From Terriglobus tenax (GTDB lineage Bacteria > Acidobacteriota > Terriglobia > Terriglobales > Acidobacteriaceae), in the NCBI RefSeq assembly GCF_025685395.1, contig NZ_JAGSYA010000003.1:310001-374000 (forward strand): a DNA stretch of 64,000 nucleotides, written 5' to 3'. Below, piece by piece: positions 1-8,629 of this stretch. Position 1 is the first letter of the stretch, and the number at the start of each line of letters is the position of its first letter. A program made the translations under genes and the position numbers. The notes beneath the pieces are model-generated. The model was given only the letters and a program-made list of their open reading frames with translations. It was not told the DNA's origin and ran no database searches.

Positions 1-2113
1 CAGTCCTGCCTGAGGAGAAGGGCTGATACGCAAAACCAACGCGAGGCGCGATGTTGTTGTAGTCCCCGTCATACGGCGTATCGCGGTAACCGTTGCGTCC
101 CAGGAATTTGACGACACCTGGAGTTCCCGAAACCGGGTTGATCGCCGTGGCATCGAAGCTGTTCATGCGGTCGTTCTCGTCCTTGATGGGAGTATCCGTC
201 TCCCAGCGAAGTCCAAGATTCAGAGTCAGCCGCGGTGTAATGGTCCAGTCGTCCTGCACAAAGGCAGCCAGATACCAGCTCACACGTGTCAGCGGTTCCG
301 TTGACGCTGCGCTATACGCGGTGGGGAATCCCAGCAGCAGAGACGCCAGGCCGTTGCCGGTGGAGGCGCTGCCTGGTTGCCCGGTGGGCTGCGTTGCGAA
401 GGTGAAGGAGCCGGATGCGGACGACAGGCTGATCTCATGGTCCATCGAGCGCCGCGCCTCCGCGCCATACTTAATGCTGTGGCGGCCAAACACCTGTGTG
501 AAGTTGTCGACCAGCTGATAGACGGTGACGGGATACTGCTGTCTCTCCTGCGAGCTGCTTCCCAGCGGACTGAAACCAGCAGGCGCAAAGTAGGGGAAGG
601 CATTGTCCGAAACGCCGCTCAGGCCCAGCCGCGACGGGAACCCGCCACCCACGCCGTTGGAGAACTGGTGATAGGTGCGCACGTCGTAGACAAAGCGGAC
701 ATCATTCAGCAGGGAAGGCGAAAAGGTATGGGTCCACTGGGCATAGCCGATGTTGTCATCGGAGGTGTTATTCAGGGTCGGATCCGCGCCGCGCACCGGG
801 TAGACCGAGGCGTTATCGGTCTTCCCCTTGGTGTAGATGTAACGGAAGGCAAGATGATCCGCCGGAGTCAGAACGTGATCGACACGTGCCAGGTAGAACT
901 GCGTGTTGTTGGTGGCGAGATCGTTGGCACGGAAGTTATTCGCGCCGGAGATGTTATCCGGTGTGCGATTCGGCAAAGGATAGTAGCTCATCAACGCAAC
1001 GGCGACCGGGTCCAGGCGGTTCTGTGGAACCACATTGTTCGCAAAGCGCGACCGCGTTGTCACTCCGCCCACCGTGGTGGTTGTCTGCGGATCGTATATG
1101 GGAATCAGAGCTCCCGCGGTCGTGTAGGTCTGAGAGAAGTCGCCAGCGCGCTGCGCAAGGGTGGGAACGGTCAGCGTTGTGGTCGATCCTGTTTTCTGGC
1201 GTGTTCCTTCGAATCCAAAGAAGAAGAAGGTCTTGTCACGTCGAATCGGTCCACCGATGGTGCCGCCAAAGACGTTATACCGAAGCTTGGGCTTTGTGGT
1301 TGCGAAGTATCCGGAGGCGTCCAGAGCATCATTGCGCAGAAACTCATAGGCCGTTCCGTGGAATGTATTTGTGCCTGACTTGGTAGTTTGGATCACGATG
1401 CCGCCAGCCGATCCGCCGAACTCGGCAGCATAGTTATTGCTCACCACGCCAATCTCCTGCACCGTATCGACCGGCGGGCTTACTTCCGCAGTGCCGATGC
1501 CGATACGGATGTTCTGTCCGGAGCCACCGTCCAGCCAGGTCATCGAGCTCTTGGTGCGGCCGCCCGAAAGGCTGTAGTTGGCAGAGTCAATAAAGACCGC
1601 GCCTCCGGTTAGTGCAACGATGTTCATGGATGTGCGGTTGCCCAGCGGCAGCTCCGCAACGCTCTTGGACTCAATCGTCTGGCCGATCGATGAGCTGCGT
1701 GTCTCCAGTTCAGGGGTCCGCTCACTGACGGTAACGCTCTGGTTCACAGACCCCGGCTGAAGTTGCGCATCCACGCCCAGCACCTGGTTTGTGCTCAGCA
1801 CCAGGTTCTGCCGCACATAACGTTGAAATCCATCATGCTCCACTGACACGCTGTATACGCCCACGTTGAGTGCAGGCACGGTGTATTTGCCTTCAGCGTT
1901 TGTGCTTGTATGAACCGTGATCCCCGTTTCCGTGTTGGTAATCAGCACTGCCGCGTGGTCCAGCACAGCACCTTCCTTGTCAGAGACGATGCCGGTGATG
2001 GTGGCCTGGGTCGATTGTGCAATCGCCGCTGTCGTACCGGCCGTGCCCAGTGCCATCCAGAGCAGTAAAGATGCGAGAGGAATTGAGGGAGTGCGTCGAT
2101 GCCAGAGTTTCAA
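1..2113 (-). CDS. TonB-dependent receptor, Oar-like with carboxypeptidase-regulatory domain (3' end outside window)
   Basis: Outer-membrane receptor for active uptake of a large substrate; the substrate cannot be told. The reading frame is open from the left edge to a TTG start at 2113, preceded by an AAAGGA ribosome site (2121-2126) seven bases away; about 704 residues are visible. Residues 1-35 form a Sec signal ending in TTAAIAQ, followed by a CarboxypepD_reg-like beta-sandwich (about 40-125, ITGIVSDKEGAVL) and a plug-type region (ELPLGNRTSMNIVALTGG). After that come the barrel strands with FHGTAYEFLRND, FGGTIGGPI and KTFFFFGFEG, which are typical of the acidobacterial Oar family. The C-terminal barrel lies beyond position 1. 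No SusD-like partner is visible. A terminator-like hairpin lies about 200 bases upstream. Confidence 0.9.
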   Translation of the reverse strand, partial: MKLWHRRTPSIPLASLLLWMALGTAGTTAAIAQSTQATITGIVSDKEGAVLDHAAVLITNTETGITVHTSTNAEGKYTVPALNVGVYSVSVEHDGFQRYVRQNLVLSTNQVLGVDAQLQPGSVNQSVTVSERTPELETRSSSIGQTIESKSVAELPLGNRTSMNIVALTGGAVFIDSANYSLSGGRTKSSMTWLDGGSGQNIRIGIGTAEVSPPVDTVQEIGVVSNNYAAEFGGSAGGIVIQTTKSGTNTFHGTAYEFLRNDALDASGYFATTKPKLRYNVFGGTIGGPIRRDKTFFFFGFEGTRQKTGSTTTLTVPTLAQRAGDFSQTYTTAGALIPIYDPQTTTTVGGVTTRSRFANNVVPQNRLDPVAVALMSYYPLPNRTPDNISGANNFRANDLATNNTQFYLARVDHVLTPADHLAFRYIYTKGKTDNASVYPVRGADPTLNNTSDDNIGYAQWTHTFSPSLLNDVRFVYDVRTYHQFSNGVGGGFPSRLGLSGVSDNAFPYFAPAGFSPLGSSSQERQQYPVTVYQLVDNFTQVFGRHSIKYGAEARRSMDHEISLSSASGSFTFATQPTGQPGSASTGNGLASLLLGFPTAYSAASTEPLTRVSWYLAAFVQDDWTITPRLTLNLGLRWETDTPIKDENDRMNSFDATAINPVSGTPGVVKFLGRNGYRDTPYDGDYNNIAPRVGFAYQPFSSGRT

Positions 2114-2529
2114 AACGAGGTCCTTTCATGTTGAGAGAACAGCCTGCAGCCCGCCAGGAGGGCGAATGCAGAAACGTGAAATAAAACAGAAGGGAAATGG
2201 AATGCGGCCTTAACAACAACAGGCGCATGGTGGGAAGGAAGAGCTGGGAACGGTCGCGCTCATGAATGCCATAACTCTCCTCGTTGGGGTAACGGAAAAG
2301 AGTGAACCCACAAAAAAGCCCACTCCTGCGGGAGCGGGCGCATCTGGTTTTACGGCCATTCAGAGACGAGAAACGTCACGAATGCGAACAGCGCCCGGCT
2401 CGACATGTCGAGGGGCGACAACACTCCAGTACAGCTGTAAAGTGGTTTGAACGCATCGACCTCAGCGTTTCACATAAGGAACTTTTCTGTCAATGGAACC
2501 GCCGCTTCGGTAGTGCCTCAGTTTGAAAT
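2114..2529. other. Intergenic stretch upstream of the TonB receptor gene
   Basis: No convincing gene is seen here. The stretch holds the leader of the receptor gene and a strong minus-strand terminator-like hairpin (2312-2339). Short open frames exist but have no ribosome site or recognisable sequence. Confidence 0.5.
2312..2339 (-). terminator. Rho-independent terminator (minus strand)
   Basis: Read on the minus strand, GCCCGCTCC pairs with GGAGTGGGC apart from minor mismatches, around a short CGC-A loop, and six T follow. It would stop transcripts coming from the small minus-strand gene at 2672-2809 before they reach the TonB receptor gene. It could instead act as a leader attenuator of the receptor, because it lies in the 5' region of that transcript. 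Confidence 0.65.
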
Positions 2530-2694
2530 ATGACTCCTCAAGTACTTGCAGAAGAACTCGTAAAGACGCTGGGCGATGCGGACTCTAACACGGCCCACAC
2601 CGCCCTAAAAATAGCGGAGCTTCTTTTGAGGCACCGCGACTATGCTCTATTGGATTTCGAAAGGGATTGTGTCAGCGAGGACGGGATGCAATAG
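2530..2694 (+). CDS. Hypothetical 54-residue protein
   Basis: ATG at 2530 opens a 54-codon frame beginning MTPQVLAEELVKTL and ending ERDCVSEDGMQ. It is rich in Leu, Ala and acidic residues and would fold mainly as two amphipathic helices; there is no signal or membrane segment. No clear ribosome site precedes it, which lowers confidence. Its last 23 bases overlap, tail to tail, the minus-strand small gene at 2672-2809, which also starts MTPQ. Function unknown. Confidence 0.35.
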   Translation: MTPQVLAEELVKTLGDADSNTAHTALKIAELLLRHRDYALLDFERDCVSEDGMQ

Positions 2695-2809
2695 CACTCA
2701 GGTTGTTGTTTATGTTCTGAAGCATAGCCAGTTGATTATTGATGCGCGTGAGCTGTTGTGCAATTTGGTTAAGAGCTTGGATTAGTTGCTGTTCGGTTTG
2801 CGGAGTCAT
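2672..2809 (-). CDS. Small coiled-coil-like protein (45 residues)
   Basis: ATG at 2809 is preceded by a strong GGGGGA ribosome site five bases upstream. The 45-residue product starts MTPQTEQQLIQAL and continues with Gln/Asn-rich heptad-like spacing of Leu and Ile (LNQIAQQLTRINNQL), so a short amphipathic helix or coiled coil is likely. No domain is recognised. It may be transcribed alone and stopped by the hairpin at 2312-2339. The good ribosome site and biased composition argue that it is translated. Function unknown. Confidence 0.5.
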   Translation of the reverse strand: MTPQTEQQLIQALNQIAQQLTRINNQLAMLQNINNNLSAIASRPR

Positions 2810-2872
2810 TGAATCCCCCATTGTTCAATGTTTTTACTGCGGGGGAATGCTCTCAGAAATCAAACTGAGAGA

Positions 2873-3388
2873 CTACTTCTTTTTGTAAGGCCCGCGCTTT
2901 TTCGCTTCCGGTTCAGGCATCAGGGCTACCAATTCCTCAATCTCCCACACATGACCGGAGATGCCAGCTTCCATCGCCGGGGTGACACGCAGCGTCTTAT
3001 GCACCCGGCAGAAGGCAGGCATGGGAGCGGAGCCTTCGCGTACAGTTGTGCGGACACGGTCAGCGCCGATGCGTCCCACAACATCGACCAGGGATGGAAT
3101 GCTTGGCGGCTGGCCTGCGAGAGTGGCCTGATGGCACATCTGGCAGTTCTGGATGTAGACGATCTTACCCAGGGTCTCCGGATCGCCGGTCATCATAGTG
3201 CGAGGCGCACGGGGCGCAAGTTTCAGCATGGATGGCGCATCTTTGGAGACGACGTACAGGATGGTAGTAACAGGATCGACGGATCCAGATCCCCAGTTGG
3301 CTCCGGAAGGATGTAGCCATTGTCTGGAATGTGCGGCGGTATCCTTTGCACCAAAAAGAAAATCAGAAGATTCATATTTCTTGCTTGA
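2873..3388 (-). pseudogene. 3' remnant of a PQQ-dependent dehydrogenase with C-terminal cytochrome c domain
   Basis: The frame is open from just after an in-frame TAG (3389-3391) to the stop at 2873, with no proper start or signal peptide. The first part carries the sequence PSGANWGSGSVDP followed by LYVVSKDAP, resembling the last propeller blade of quinoprotein dehydrogenases. Then comes a c-type haem site CQMCH and a likely Met ligand in GSAPMPAF, and the protein ends in the lysine-rich KKRGPYKKK. Family members are usually 600-700 residues and exported; only about 170 codons remain, and an ATG-initiated product from 3229 would have no export signal. It is therefore read as a truncated relic. 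Other reading frames nearby give no continuation that I can see. Confidence 0.6.
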
Positions 3389-3483
3389 CTATGGAGTAAA
3401 CGTTTTCTTTAATTCGTGATGCGAAATTAGTCGTCATCGGGGCAGGGTTCTATCTTGATGTCCTGCGCGCCAGGGGAGCGAAA

Positions 3484-5169
3484 ATGAAGAAGACCATAGG
3501 TATGGGTGCTATCAGCCGGAGGGATGCCCTGCGGCTTTCCGCCACTGCCGGGTTGGGTTTGTCCTTAACCAGAGCCGTGCACGCTTCAGACAGTACAAAG
3601 ACGGGAACACGCCTGGACCCTGGTCTTTGTACAACCCCCAGGAGCGCCGTCGCTAAAACGCAGTACGGTAAGGTCCGTGGCTATATCGCCGGTGATGTTT
3701 ATACCTTCAAGGGCGTTCCCTATGGCGAGGACACCAGCGGAGAGAATCGCTGGCTTCCGGCGAAGCCGCCCAAACCATGGCAGGACGAATATCCTGCCCT
3801 GGTCTATGGTGCCAACTGTCCTCAGACGCTGCATAACTTCAAGTCGGCGGAGATGTCTTTTCTCTACGATTGGGACGATGGCTACATGAGCGAAGACATG
3901 CTCAGGCTGAATATATGGACGCCAGCGCTGACAGGAAACAGGCCTGTCATGGTGTACTTCCATGGCGGTGGCTTCAGCTTTGGCTCCGCGTACGAGTTGC
4001 CTTCGCATGACGGCGCGCAGATGGCCCGTAATCATGATGTGGTGCAGGTCTCGGTCAACCATCGTTTGAATGTGCTTGGTTTTCTCGACATCTCCGAGAT
4101 TGGCGGGTCAGCGTATGACCTCTCCGTGAATGTGGGCATGACGGACTTGGTGGCATCACTGCGCTGGATTCAGGAGAACATCGCCAATTTCGGTGGCGAT
4201 CCCAACAAGGTCATGATTTACGGCCAGTCCGGCGGCGGGTCAAAGGTAACGTGTCTGCTGGGGATGCCGTCAGCCACGGGCATGATTCGTACCGCGGCCG
4301 TTCAATCCGGCGGCGGAGGCAACAGTCCCAGCGCTGAGCAATCCCGGGAGCTCTCCCGCCAGATGATGAAAGAGCTGGGGCTAGGCGCGAATGATCTTGG
4401 CGCGCTACAAAAGATGGATTGGTCGCGCCTGTTCGCCGCTGGCAATGCAGCCATTGCCAAAATCAATCCGCCTCTCCGGGGATCTGCTGGCCCGGGTTCA
4501 GTGCCTGGGGCTGCGCCTCGGGTAGGCTGGGGGCCGACGGTCGATGGACGCACCGTGACACTCCGGTCGTTCTTTGATGCTGCTCCTGAGATCTCAAAAA
4601 ATATCCCGATGATGATTGGTTCCGTGAGTGAGGAGGGAATGCAGTTCCGCCTGCAACCGACGGAATCCGAGTGGCTGGATACGTTGACCAGGTCTTACGG
4701 CAGCGAGAAAGCCACTGCGTTAATCGCCGCGATGAAGAAGGCGCATCCGGAGAAGAGTATCCGCACGTTGTCCTATGGTGTTCAGGGCGTGAGCGCAAGA
4801 AACAACGTGCAGCGTATGGTAAAGCTGAAACACGGCCAGGCAGCGGCGCCGGTATATCAGTACTGGTTTACCTGGCAGTCTCCCATGCTGGATGGACAGT
4901 GCGGCGCATGGCATACGGCGGAGTTGGCCTTCTGTTTCGATAACACGCGACGCTGTGAGCAGGGAACTGGCAACACTCCGGAGGCGCAGGCATTGGCGAA
5001 GAAGATGAGCACGGCATGGGCAAACTTCGCCCGAACCGGCAACCCCAGCCAGCCGGGACTTGCGTGGACAGCATCTGATCCCAATCGCTGCCAGACCATG
5101 GTCTTTGACAACCGCTGCAGGATGGTCGACGACCCGGATGGTGAGGTAAGGAAGATTCTGTTGAGCTAA
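3484..5169 (+). CDS. Secreted type-B carboxylesterase (alpha/beta hydrolase)
   Basis: Hydrolyses carboxylic esters; exported, probably folded, through Tat (SRRDALRLS at residues 11-19 followed by a hydrophobic stretch). ATG at 3484 follows a GGGGAG site. The 561 residues match the usual length of the COesterase family. Visible landmarks are FKGVPYGE near 75, the oxyanion motif HGGGF at 160-164, the nucleophile elbow GQSGGG with Ser249, the acid region GSVSEEGM, and a catalytic-His region GAWHTAEL. It lies 43 bases before another secreted esterase on the same strand and is probably co-transcribed with it. With the arabinofuranosidase opposite, a role in removing acyl groups from plant polysaccharides is plausible, but the substrate is unknown. 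Confidence 0.9.
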   Translation: MKKTIGMGAISRRDALRLSATAGLGLSLTRAVHASDSTKTGTRLDPGLCTTPRSAVAKTQYGKVRGYIAGDVYTFKGVPYGEDTSGENRWLPAKPPKPWQDEYPALVYGANCPQTLHNFKSAEMSFLYDWDDGYMSEDMLRLNIWTPALTGNRPVMVYFHGGGFSFGSAYELPSHDGAQMARNHDVVQVSVNHRLNVLGFLDISEIGGSAYDLSVNVGMTDLVASLRWIQENIANFGGDPNKVMIYGQSGGGSKVTCLLGMPSATGMIRTAAVQSGGGGNSPSAEQSRELSRQMMKELGLGANDLGALQKMDWSRLFAAGNAAIAKINPPLRGSAGPGSVPGAAPRVGWGPTVDGRTVTLRSFFDAAPEISKNIPMMIGSVSEEGMQFRLQPTESEWLDTLTRSYGSEKATALIAAMKKAHPEKSIRTLSYGVQGVSARNNVQRMVKLKHGQAAAPVYQYWFTWQSPMLDGQCGAWHTAELAFCFDNTRRCEQGTGNTPEAQALAKKMSTAWANFARTGNPSQPGLAWTASDPNRCQTMVFDNRCRMVDDPDGEVRKILLS

Positions 5170-5212
5170 ATGGTTGAGCTGTTCCAGACGTTTCTCCCCG
5201 ATGGAGGATTGG

Positions 5213-6301
5213 ATGAAGATGCCTATGTTGGCGTGGATTGTCAGCGTCGTTTTTGTGGGGCTGTTGGCAGGCAACTCTTATGCACAAGTAAAGACGATCG
5301 TGCCTCCGGTTGTTCCCGGAGCAAGGCCCGTCCGTTTGGAGCGGATATCCATCCACGGTGTATCGCTGGAAGGCAACCTGGAAGGAGATGCCGTAGACCG
5401 CGAGGTACTGGTTTATCTTCCGCCGAGCTACGATAAGGATCCCCGGCGCCACTATCCGGTGCTTTATGCTCTGCATGGATATTCCATCGGGGCCGAGCAG
5501 TGGACAAAGGAGATTCACGTTCCCCAGACAATCGAAGGTGCCTTCGCGCAGAGCGCCAAAGAGATGATTGTAGTGTTGCCCGATGCAAAGACAGTCCATA
5601 ACGGCTCCATGTACTCCAGTTCCGCAACGACGGGCGACTTCGAGCGCTTTATTGCGCAGGATGTCGTGGCCTACATCGACACGCACTATCGCACGCTGCC
5701 GAATCGCGCCAGCCGTGGCCTGGTGGGGCATTCTATGGGAGGATACGGGGCAAGCCGCATCGGCATGAAGCATGCGGACGTCTTCGGCAGTCTTTACATG
5801 ATGAGCCCATGCTGCATGTCAGCAAGACGTGCTGGACCGGTCAATCCGGAGACGGAGAAGACTCTGGCAGCGGTGAAGGCTCCGGCCGATTCAGCGAATC
5901 TCCCCTTTCCGCTCCGCACGCAACTGGCTTCGGCAGCAGCGTGGTCGCCCAATCCGAAGAACCCTCCGCTATATCTCGATCTGCCGGTCAAAGATGGTGT
6001 AGCTCAGCCGGATGTGTTGGCAAAATGGGCGGCCAACGCCCCGCTTTCCTTTGTCGATCAATACACGCGCGATTTGAAGCGTTACCGGGCCATCGCTATT
6101 GATGTGGGTGACCAGGATGGACTGCGCGTGGATGCCGGCAAGCTGCATGAGCTTCTGGATCAATACGGCATCACGAATTCATTCGAGATCTATTCCGGTA
6201 CGCACACCAGCGCGGTTGCAGACCGCTTCCAGAATTATGTGATGCCATTCTTTAGCAAAAATCTTTGCTTTGAGAAGGCCTGCGGAGAAAAGCTTCACTA
6301 G
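5213..6301 (+). CDS. Secreted esterase, putative esterase (PF00756, esterase D/feruloyl esterase-like) family
   Basis: The ATG at 5213 follows GGAGGA and gives a clean Sec signal (MKMPMLAWIVSV to SYAQ); an upstream in-frame ATG at 5174 has no ribosome site. The 362-residue product has LYALHGYS near the oxyanion hole, the nucleophile motif GHSMGGYG, an Asp in DVGDQDGL and a His in SGTHTSAV, consistent with a Ser-Asp-His triad. The family includes feruloyl and acetylxylan esterases and S-formylglutathione hydrolases; the signal peptide favours polysaccharide de-esterification. Its last four bases overlap the convergent arabinofuranosidase gene. Substrate is inference. Confidence 0.85.
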   Translation: MKMPMLAWIVSVVFVGLLAGNSYAQVKTIVPPVVPGARPVRLERISIHGVSLEGNLEGDAVDREVLVYLPPSYDKDPRRHYPVLYALHGYSIGAEQWTKEIHVPQTIEGAFAQSAKEMIVVLPDAKTVHNGSMYSSSATTGDFERFIAQDVVAYIDTHYRTLPNRASRGLVGHSMGGYGASRIGMKHADVFGSLYMMSPCCMSARRAGPVNPETEKTLAAVKAPADSANLPFPLRTQLASAAAWSPNPKNPPLYLDLPVKDGVAQPDVLAKWAANAPLSFVDQYTRDLKRYRAIAIDVGDQDGLRVDAGKLHELLDQYGITNSFEIYSGTHTSAVADRFQNYVMPFFSKNLCFEKACGEKLH

Positions 6302-8274
6302 GTCGGACGAATCTCCACTACTGCGACCGAGTAAGGCTCGAGATCAATGGAAAACGTCTTGCTGTATTCCAGGTTACGGCTGGACACGGCAAACCGGTCC
6401 GGATGCTCCAGGGAGGCGACATCCATCAGATCTGCGCCGAGGGTGTGCAGCATTGCCGCCGCGGTCTGCGGAGCTGCTGCACCCTGTAGCCGGACTAAGA
6501 TCGAGTTTCTTTGGCCCTGGTAGTTCACGGCCTTGATCACGATGCGCTTGCCGTCTTTGCTTCGCGTTGCATTGGCGTCCACGGAGCCGGGCTGCCATCC
6601 CTGGGGAATCGCAGTAGAGATCTTGTCCAGCAACAGAGTGCGATCACGGTCGCGGAAGGTTCCCGTTGCGGAAGCCAGCAACTCTTCAGCGTAGTGCTCT
6701 CGAAACAATTTGGACACAGGATAGCTTCCCCCAGGGAACCATGAGACATGATCGTGGTAGATGGCTGCCGTCCAGGATGGATCGTCCGTTGTGTTCCTCA
6801 TCAGCAAGGCAGGGCAGGTCATCGTCAAGCCGGGGCTCAGCTCTTCGTACATCATCAGGCTGCCAGCGGCATGCAGTCCGGCGCGCCAGTCGTACGTGTG
6901 TTGCAGGCTCCACTCCAACACTGCAACTTCGATCTTCGGATGTTTCGACGCGCGAACATAGTCGCACAGTTTGGCAAGGTAGTCGTGTATACGCCGGACA
7001 CCCAATTCAAAGTTTGCTGGTTCATATTCGTAGTTATGGCAACCCAGTACGTCGAAATTGGCGCCTGCAAGATCAATCACGGTCTGGCTCCACTCCATAT
7101 CGTTAGAGCGCTTCTGCCCGCACGCGACGATCTTTATACCCGGAGAAGCAGCCCGCAGCCTTGGTCCATAGGCATTCACAACCTCTGCATAGGACTGCGC
7201 CGTAAAGCCATTGTTCATCGGCTCGTTGTCGATCTGGAAATAGCGGACGTTATACGGTTCGGGATGTCCATTCGCTGCGCGCCGCTGTCCCCACTCCGTC
7301 ATTGGCGGATCGTTTACATAACGAATCCAGTCCAGCGCATACTCAATCGCTTCAGGTGATGTATCCGGGGCCGCCAAAGTGATCAGAGGCTCCGCGTTCA
7401 ATTTCTTGCATAGGTTGAGAAATTCATCGGTACCGAACCCGAAGTAGTCAGAGTACCCACCCCAATAGGTGTTGGGATGATACCCGCGCGACTCATAGGG
7501 GCCGATGCCTTCCTTCCACCGGTAAGTGGAAGCAAAGGATCCGCCGGGCCAGCGGATAAATGTGGGGCGCAGACCTTCGAGTGCTTCAAACAGATCAGGA
7601 CGGAACATCCCATCCCGACGAACATCAGAACGCATCATGGAGACAAAGTCGACCAGCAACGATCCATGTCCTGAAGCCGCTAGCTCAAGAGTGGCCTCGG
7701 TATCTCGTATATTGCTTCGGAAGGTGAACGGGATCCGGTGCCAGTCACCTAAAGGTACAGCTATGAGAACACTGGCTAGAATCTGACCGCTGGATGAGTG
7801 AACTTGGATGGTCAAACGAGGCGTCCCGCGTTCTCGCTTCACCCAAAGAAAGCCGTCGTATGCGACACCGTCCTCAAGAAAAAGACGCCCTTGCTGTATC
7901 TTTGCGTGGCCACCATTCACCTTCAGGCGGAGGCTTTTTGATCCATTCTGAAACTCCAGGTTGGCCACTTCAACCTGTCCACGGTCGAAATCCGGCTTCC
8001 AGTAGGTTTCAAAATCCTTGCCTTCAAATCCAGCGCCGCGAATCTGCTCGGCGAATAGGCCATCCTCGACGGAATGGTTGATGTGCTCTAGGAATTGCCC
8101 ATAGATGTATGGATCGATTGTTTGGCTGGCCCGATCCATATCAACCAACAGGACCGCCACTCTCGGCTCATCGGGACGGCTGTCTTCCAGCATCTCTACC
8201 GCAATCGATGAAACGCGTGTCGAAAATGCGGTGGCGACGGAAGTGCGAAGAAAGTGTCTTCTGTTTATAGCCAT
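6298..8274 (-). CDS. Alpha-L-arabinofuranosidase, GH51-like
   Basis: Retaining glycosidase that removes arabinofuranosyl side chains from arabinoxylan or arabinan. The 658-residue protein starts with a Tat-type signal (NRRHFLRTS), then a carbohydrate-binding-like beta-sandwich (about 90-215), a (beta/alpha)8 barrel and a C-terminal beta domain. The barrel has RWPGGSF near 241, the acid/base site QIDNEP with Glu351, and the nucleophile site AVLEWS with Glu454; the C-terminal domain includes EPYSVAVVEI. No clear operon partner on its strand; it converges on the two esterase genes and likely acts on the same substrates outside the cytoplasm. Confidence 0.92.
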   Translation of the reverse strand: MAINRRHFLRTSVATAFSTRVSSIAVEMLEDSRPDEPRVAVLLVDMDRASQTIDPYIYGQFLEHINHSVEDGLFAEQIRGAGFEGKDFETYWKPDFDRGQVEVANLEFQNGSKSLRLKVNGGHAKIQQGRLFLEDGVAYDGFLWVKRERGTPRLTIQVHSSSGQILASVLIAVPLGDWHRIPFTFRSNIRDTEATLELAASGHGSLLVDFVSMMRSDVRRDGMFRPDLFEALEGLRPTFIRWPGGSFASTYRWKEGIGPYESRGYHPNTYWGGYSDYFGFGTDEFLNLCKKLNAEPLITLAAPDTSPEAIEYALDWIRYVNDPPMTEWGQRRAANGHPEPYNVRYFQIDNEPMNNGFTAQSYAEVVNAYGPRLRAASPGIKIVACGQKRSNDMEWSQTVIDLAGANFDVLGCHNYEYEPANFELGVRRIHDYLAKLCDYVRASKHPKIEVAVLEWSLQHTYDWRAGLHAAGSLMMYEELSPGLTMTCPALLMRNTTDDPSWTAAIYHDHVSWFPGGSYPVSKLFREHYAEELLASATGTFRDRDRTLLLDKISTAIPQGWQPGSVDANATRSKDGKRIVIKAVNYQGQRNSILVRLQGAAAPQTAAAMLHTLGADLMDVASLEHPDRFAVSSRNLEYSKTFSIDLEPYSVAVVEIRPT

Positions 8275-8629
8275 ACTCTCTGCCGGTCTTTAATTTGGGA
8301 GAAGAATAAAAGACCGTATCCCATGAAAGCAATCAGAGCATTCACTTTTTACAAGCATTGACATCGTCTTTACGAATGGAATGAACACTGATTCGAATGC
8401 CAGACCAGATAGGACAGGAATACCGCGGGATAGACTCAGGCGGCGCGCTTAATAAGTTCGCCAGCTCCTTACAGCCTTGCGACTTCACCAACCAAACCGC
8501 GAGGCGTACGATCCTCAACTGCTGATAACAGGGCAATGCACGTTTCCAGCCCCGTCTGCCTCAACGAGTGACTCGGTGATTTTGCCTAAATCGAAGAACT
8601 CCTTGAACCCGCAAGACCCAGCACTTCGG
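8275..8629. other. Intergenic stretch without recognisable gene
   Basis: About 355 bases between the arabinofuranosidase start and the aldo/keto reductase stop. A 64-codon minus-strand frame (8342-8536) has no homology that I recognise and no ribosome site. The arabinofuranosidase promoter should lie near 8280-8400, but no clear -35/-10 pair stands out. Confidence 0.5.

Noticed and set aside
377-1378. Long open frame opposite the left TonB receptor gene
   Set aside because: Arg/His/Val-rich sequence without domains, lying entirely antisense to a well-supported receptor; a codon-bias shadow.
8342-8536. 64-codon minus-strand frame in the 8275-8629 gap
   Set aside because: No ribosome site, no homology seen, no conserved features.
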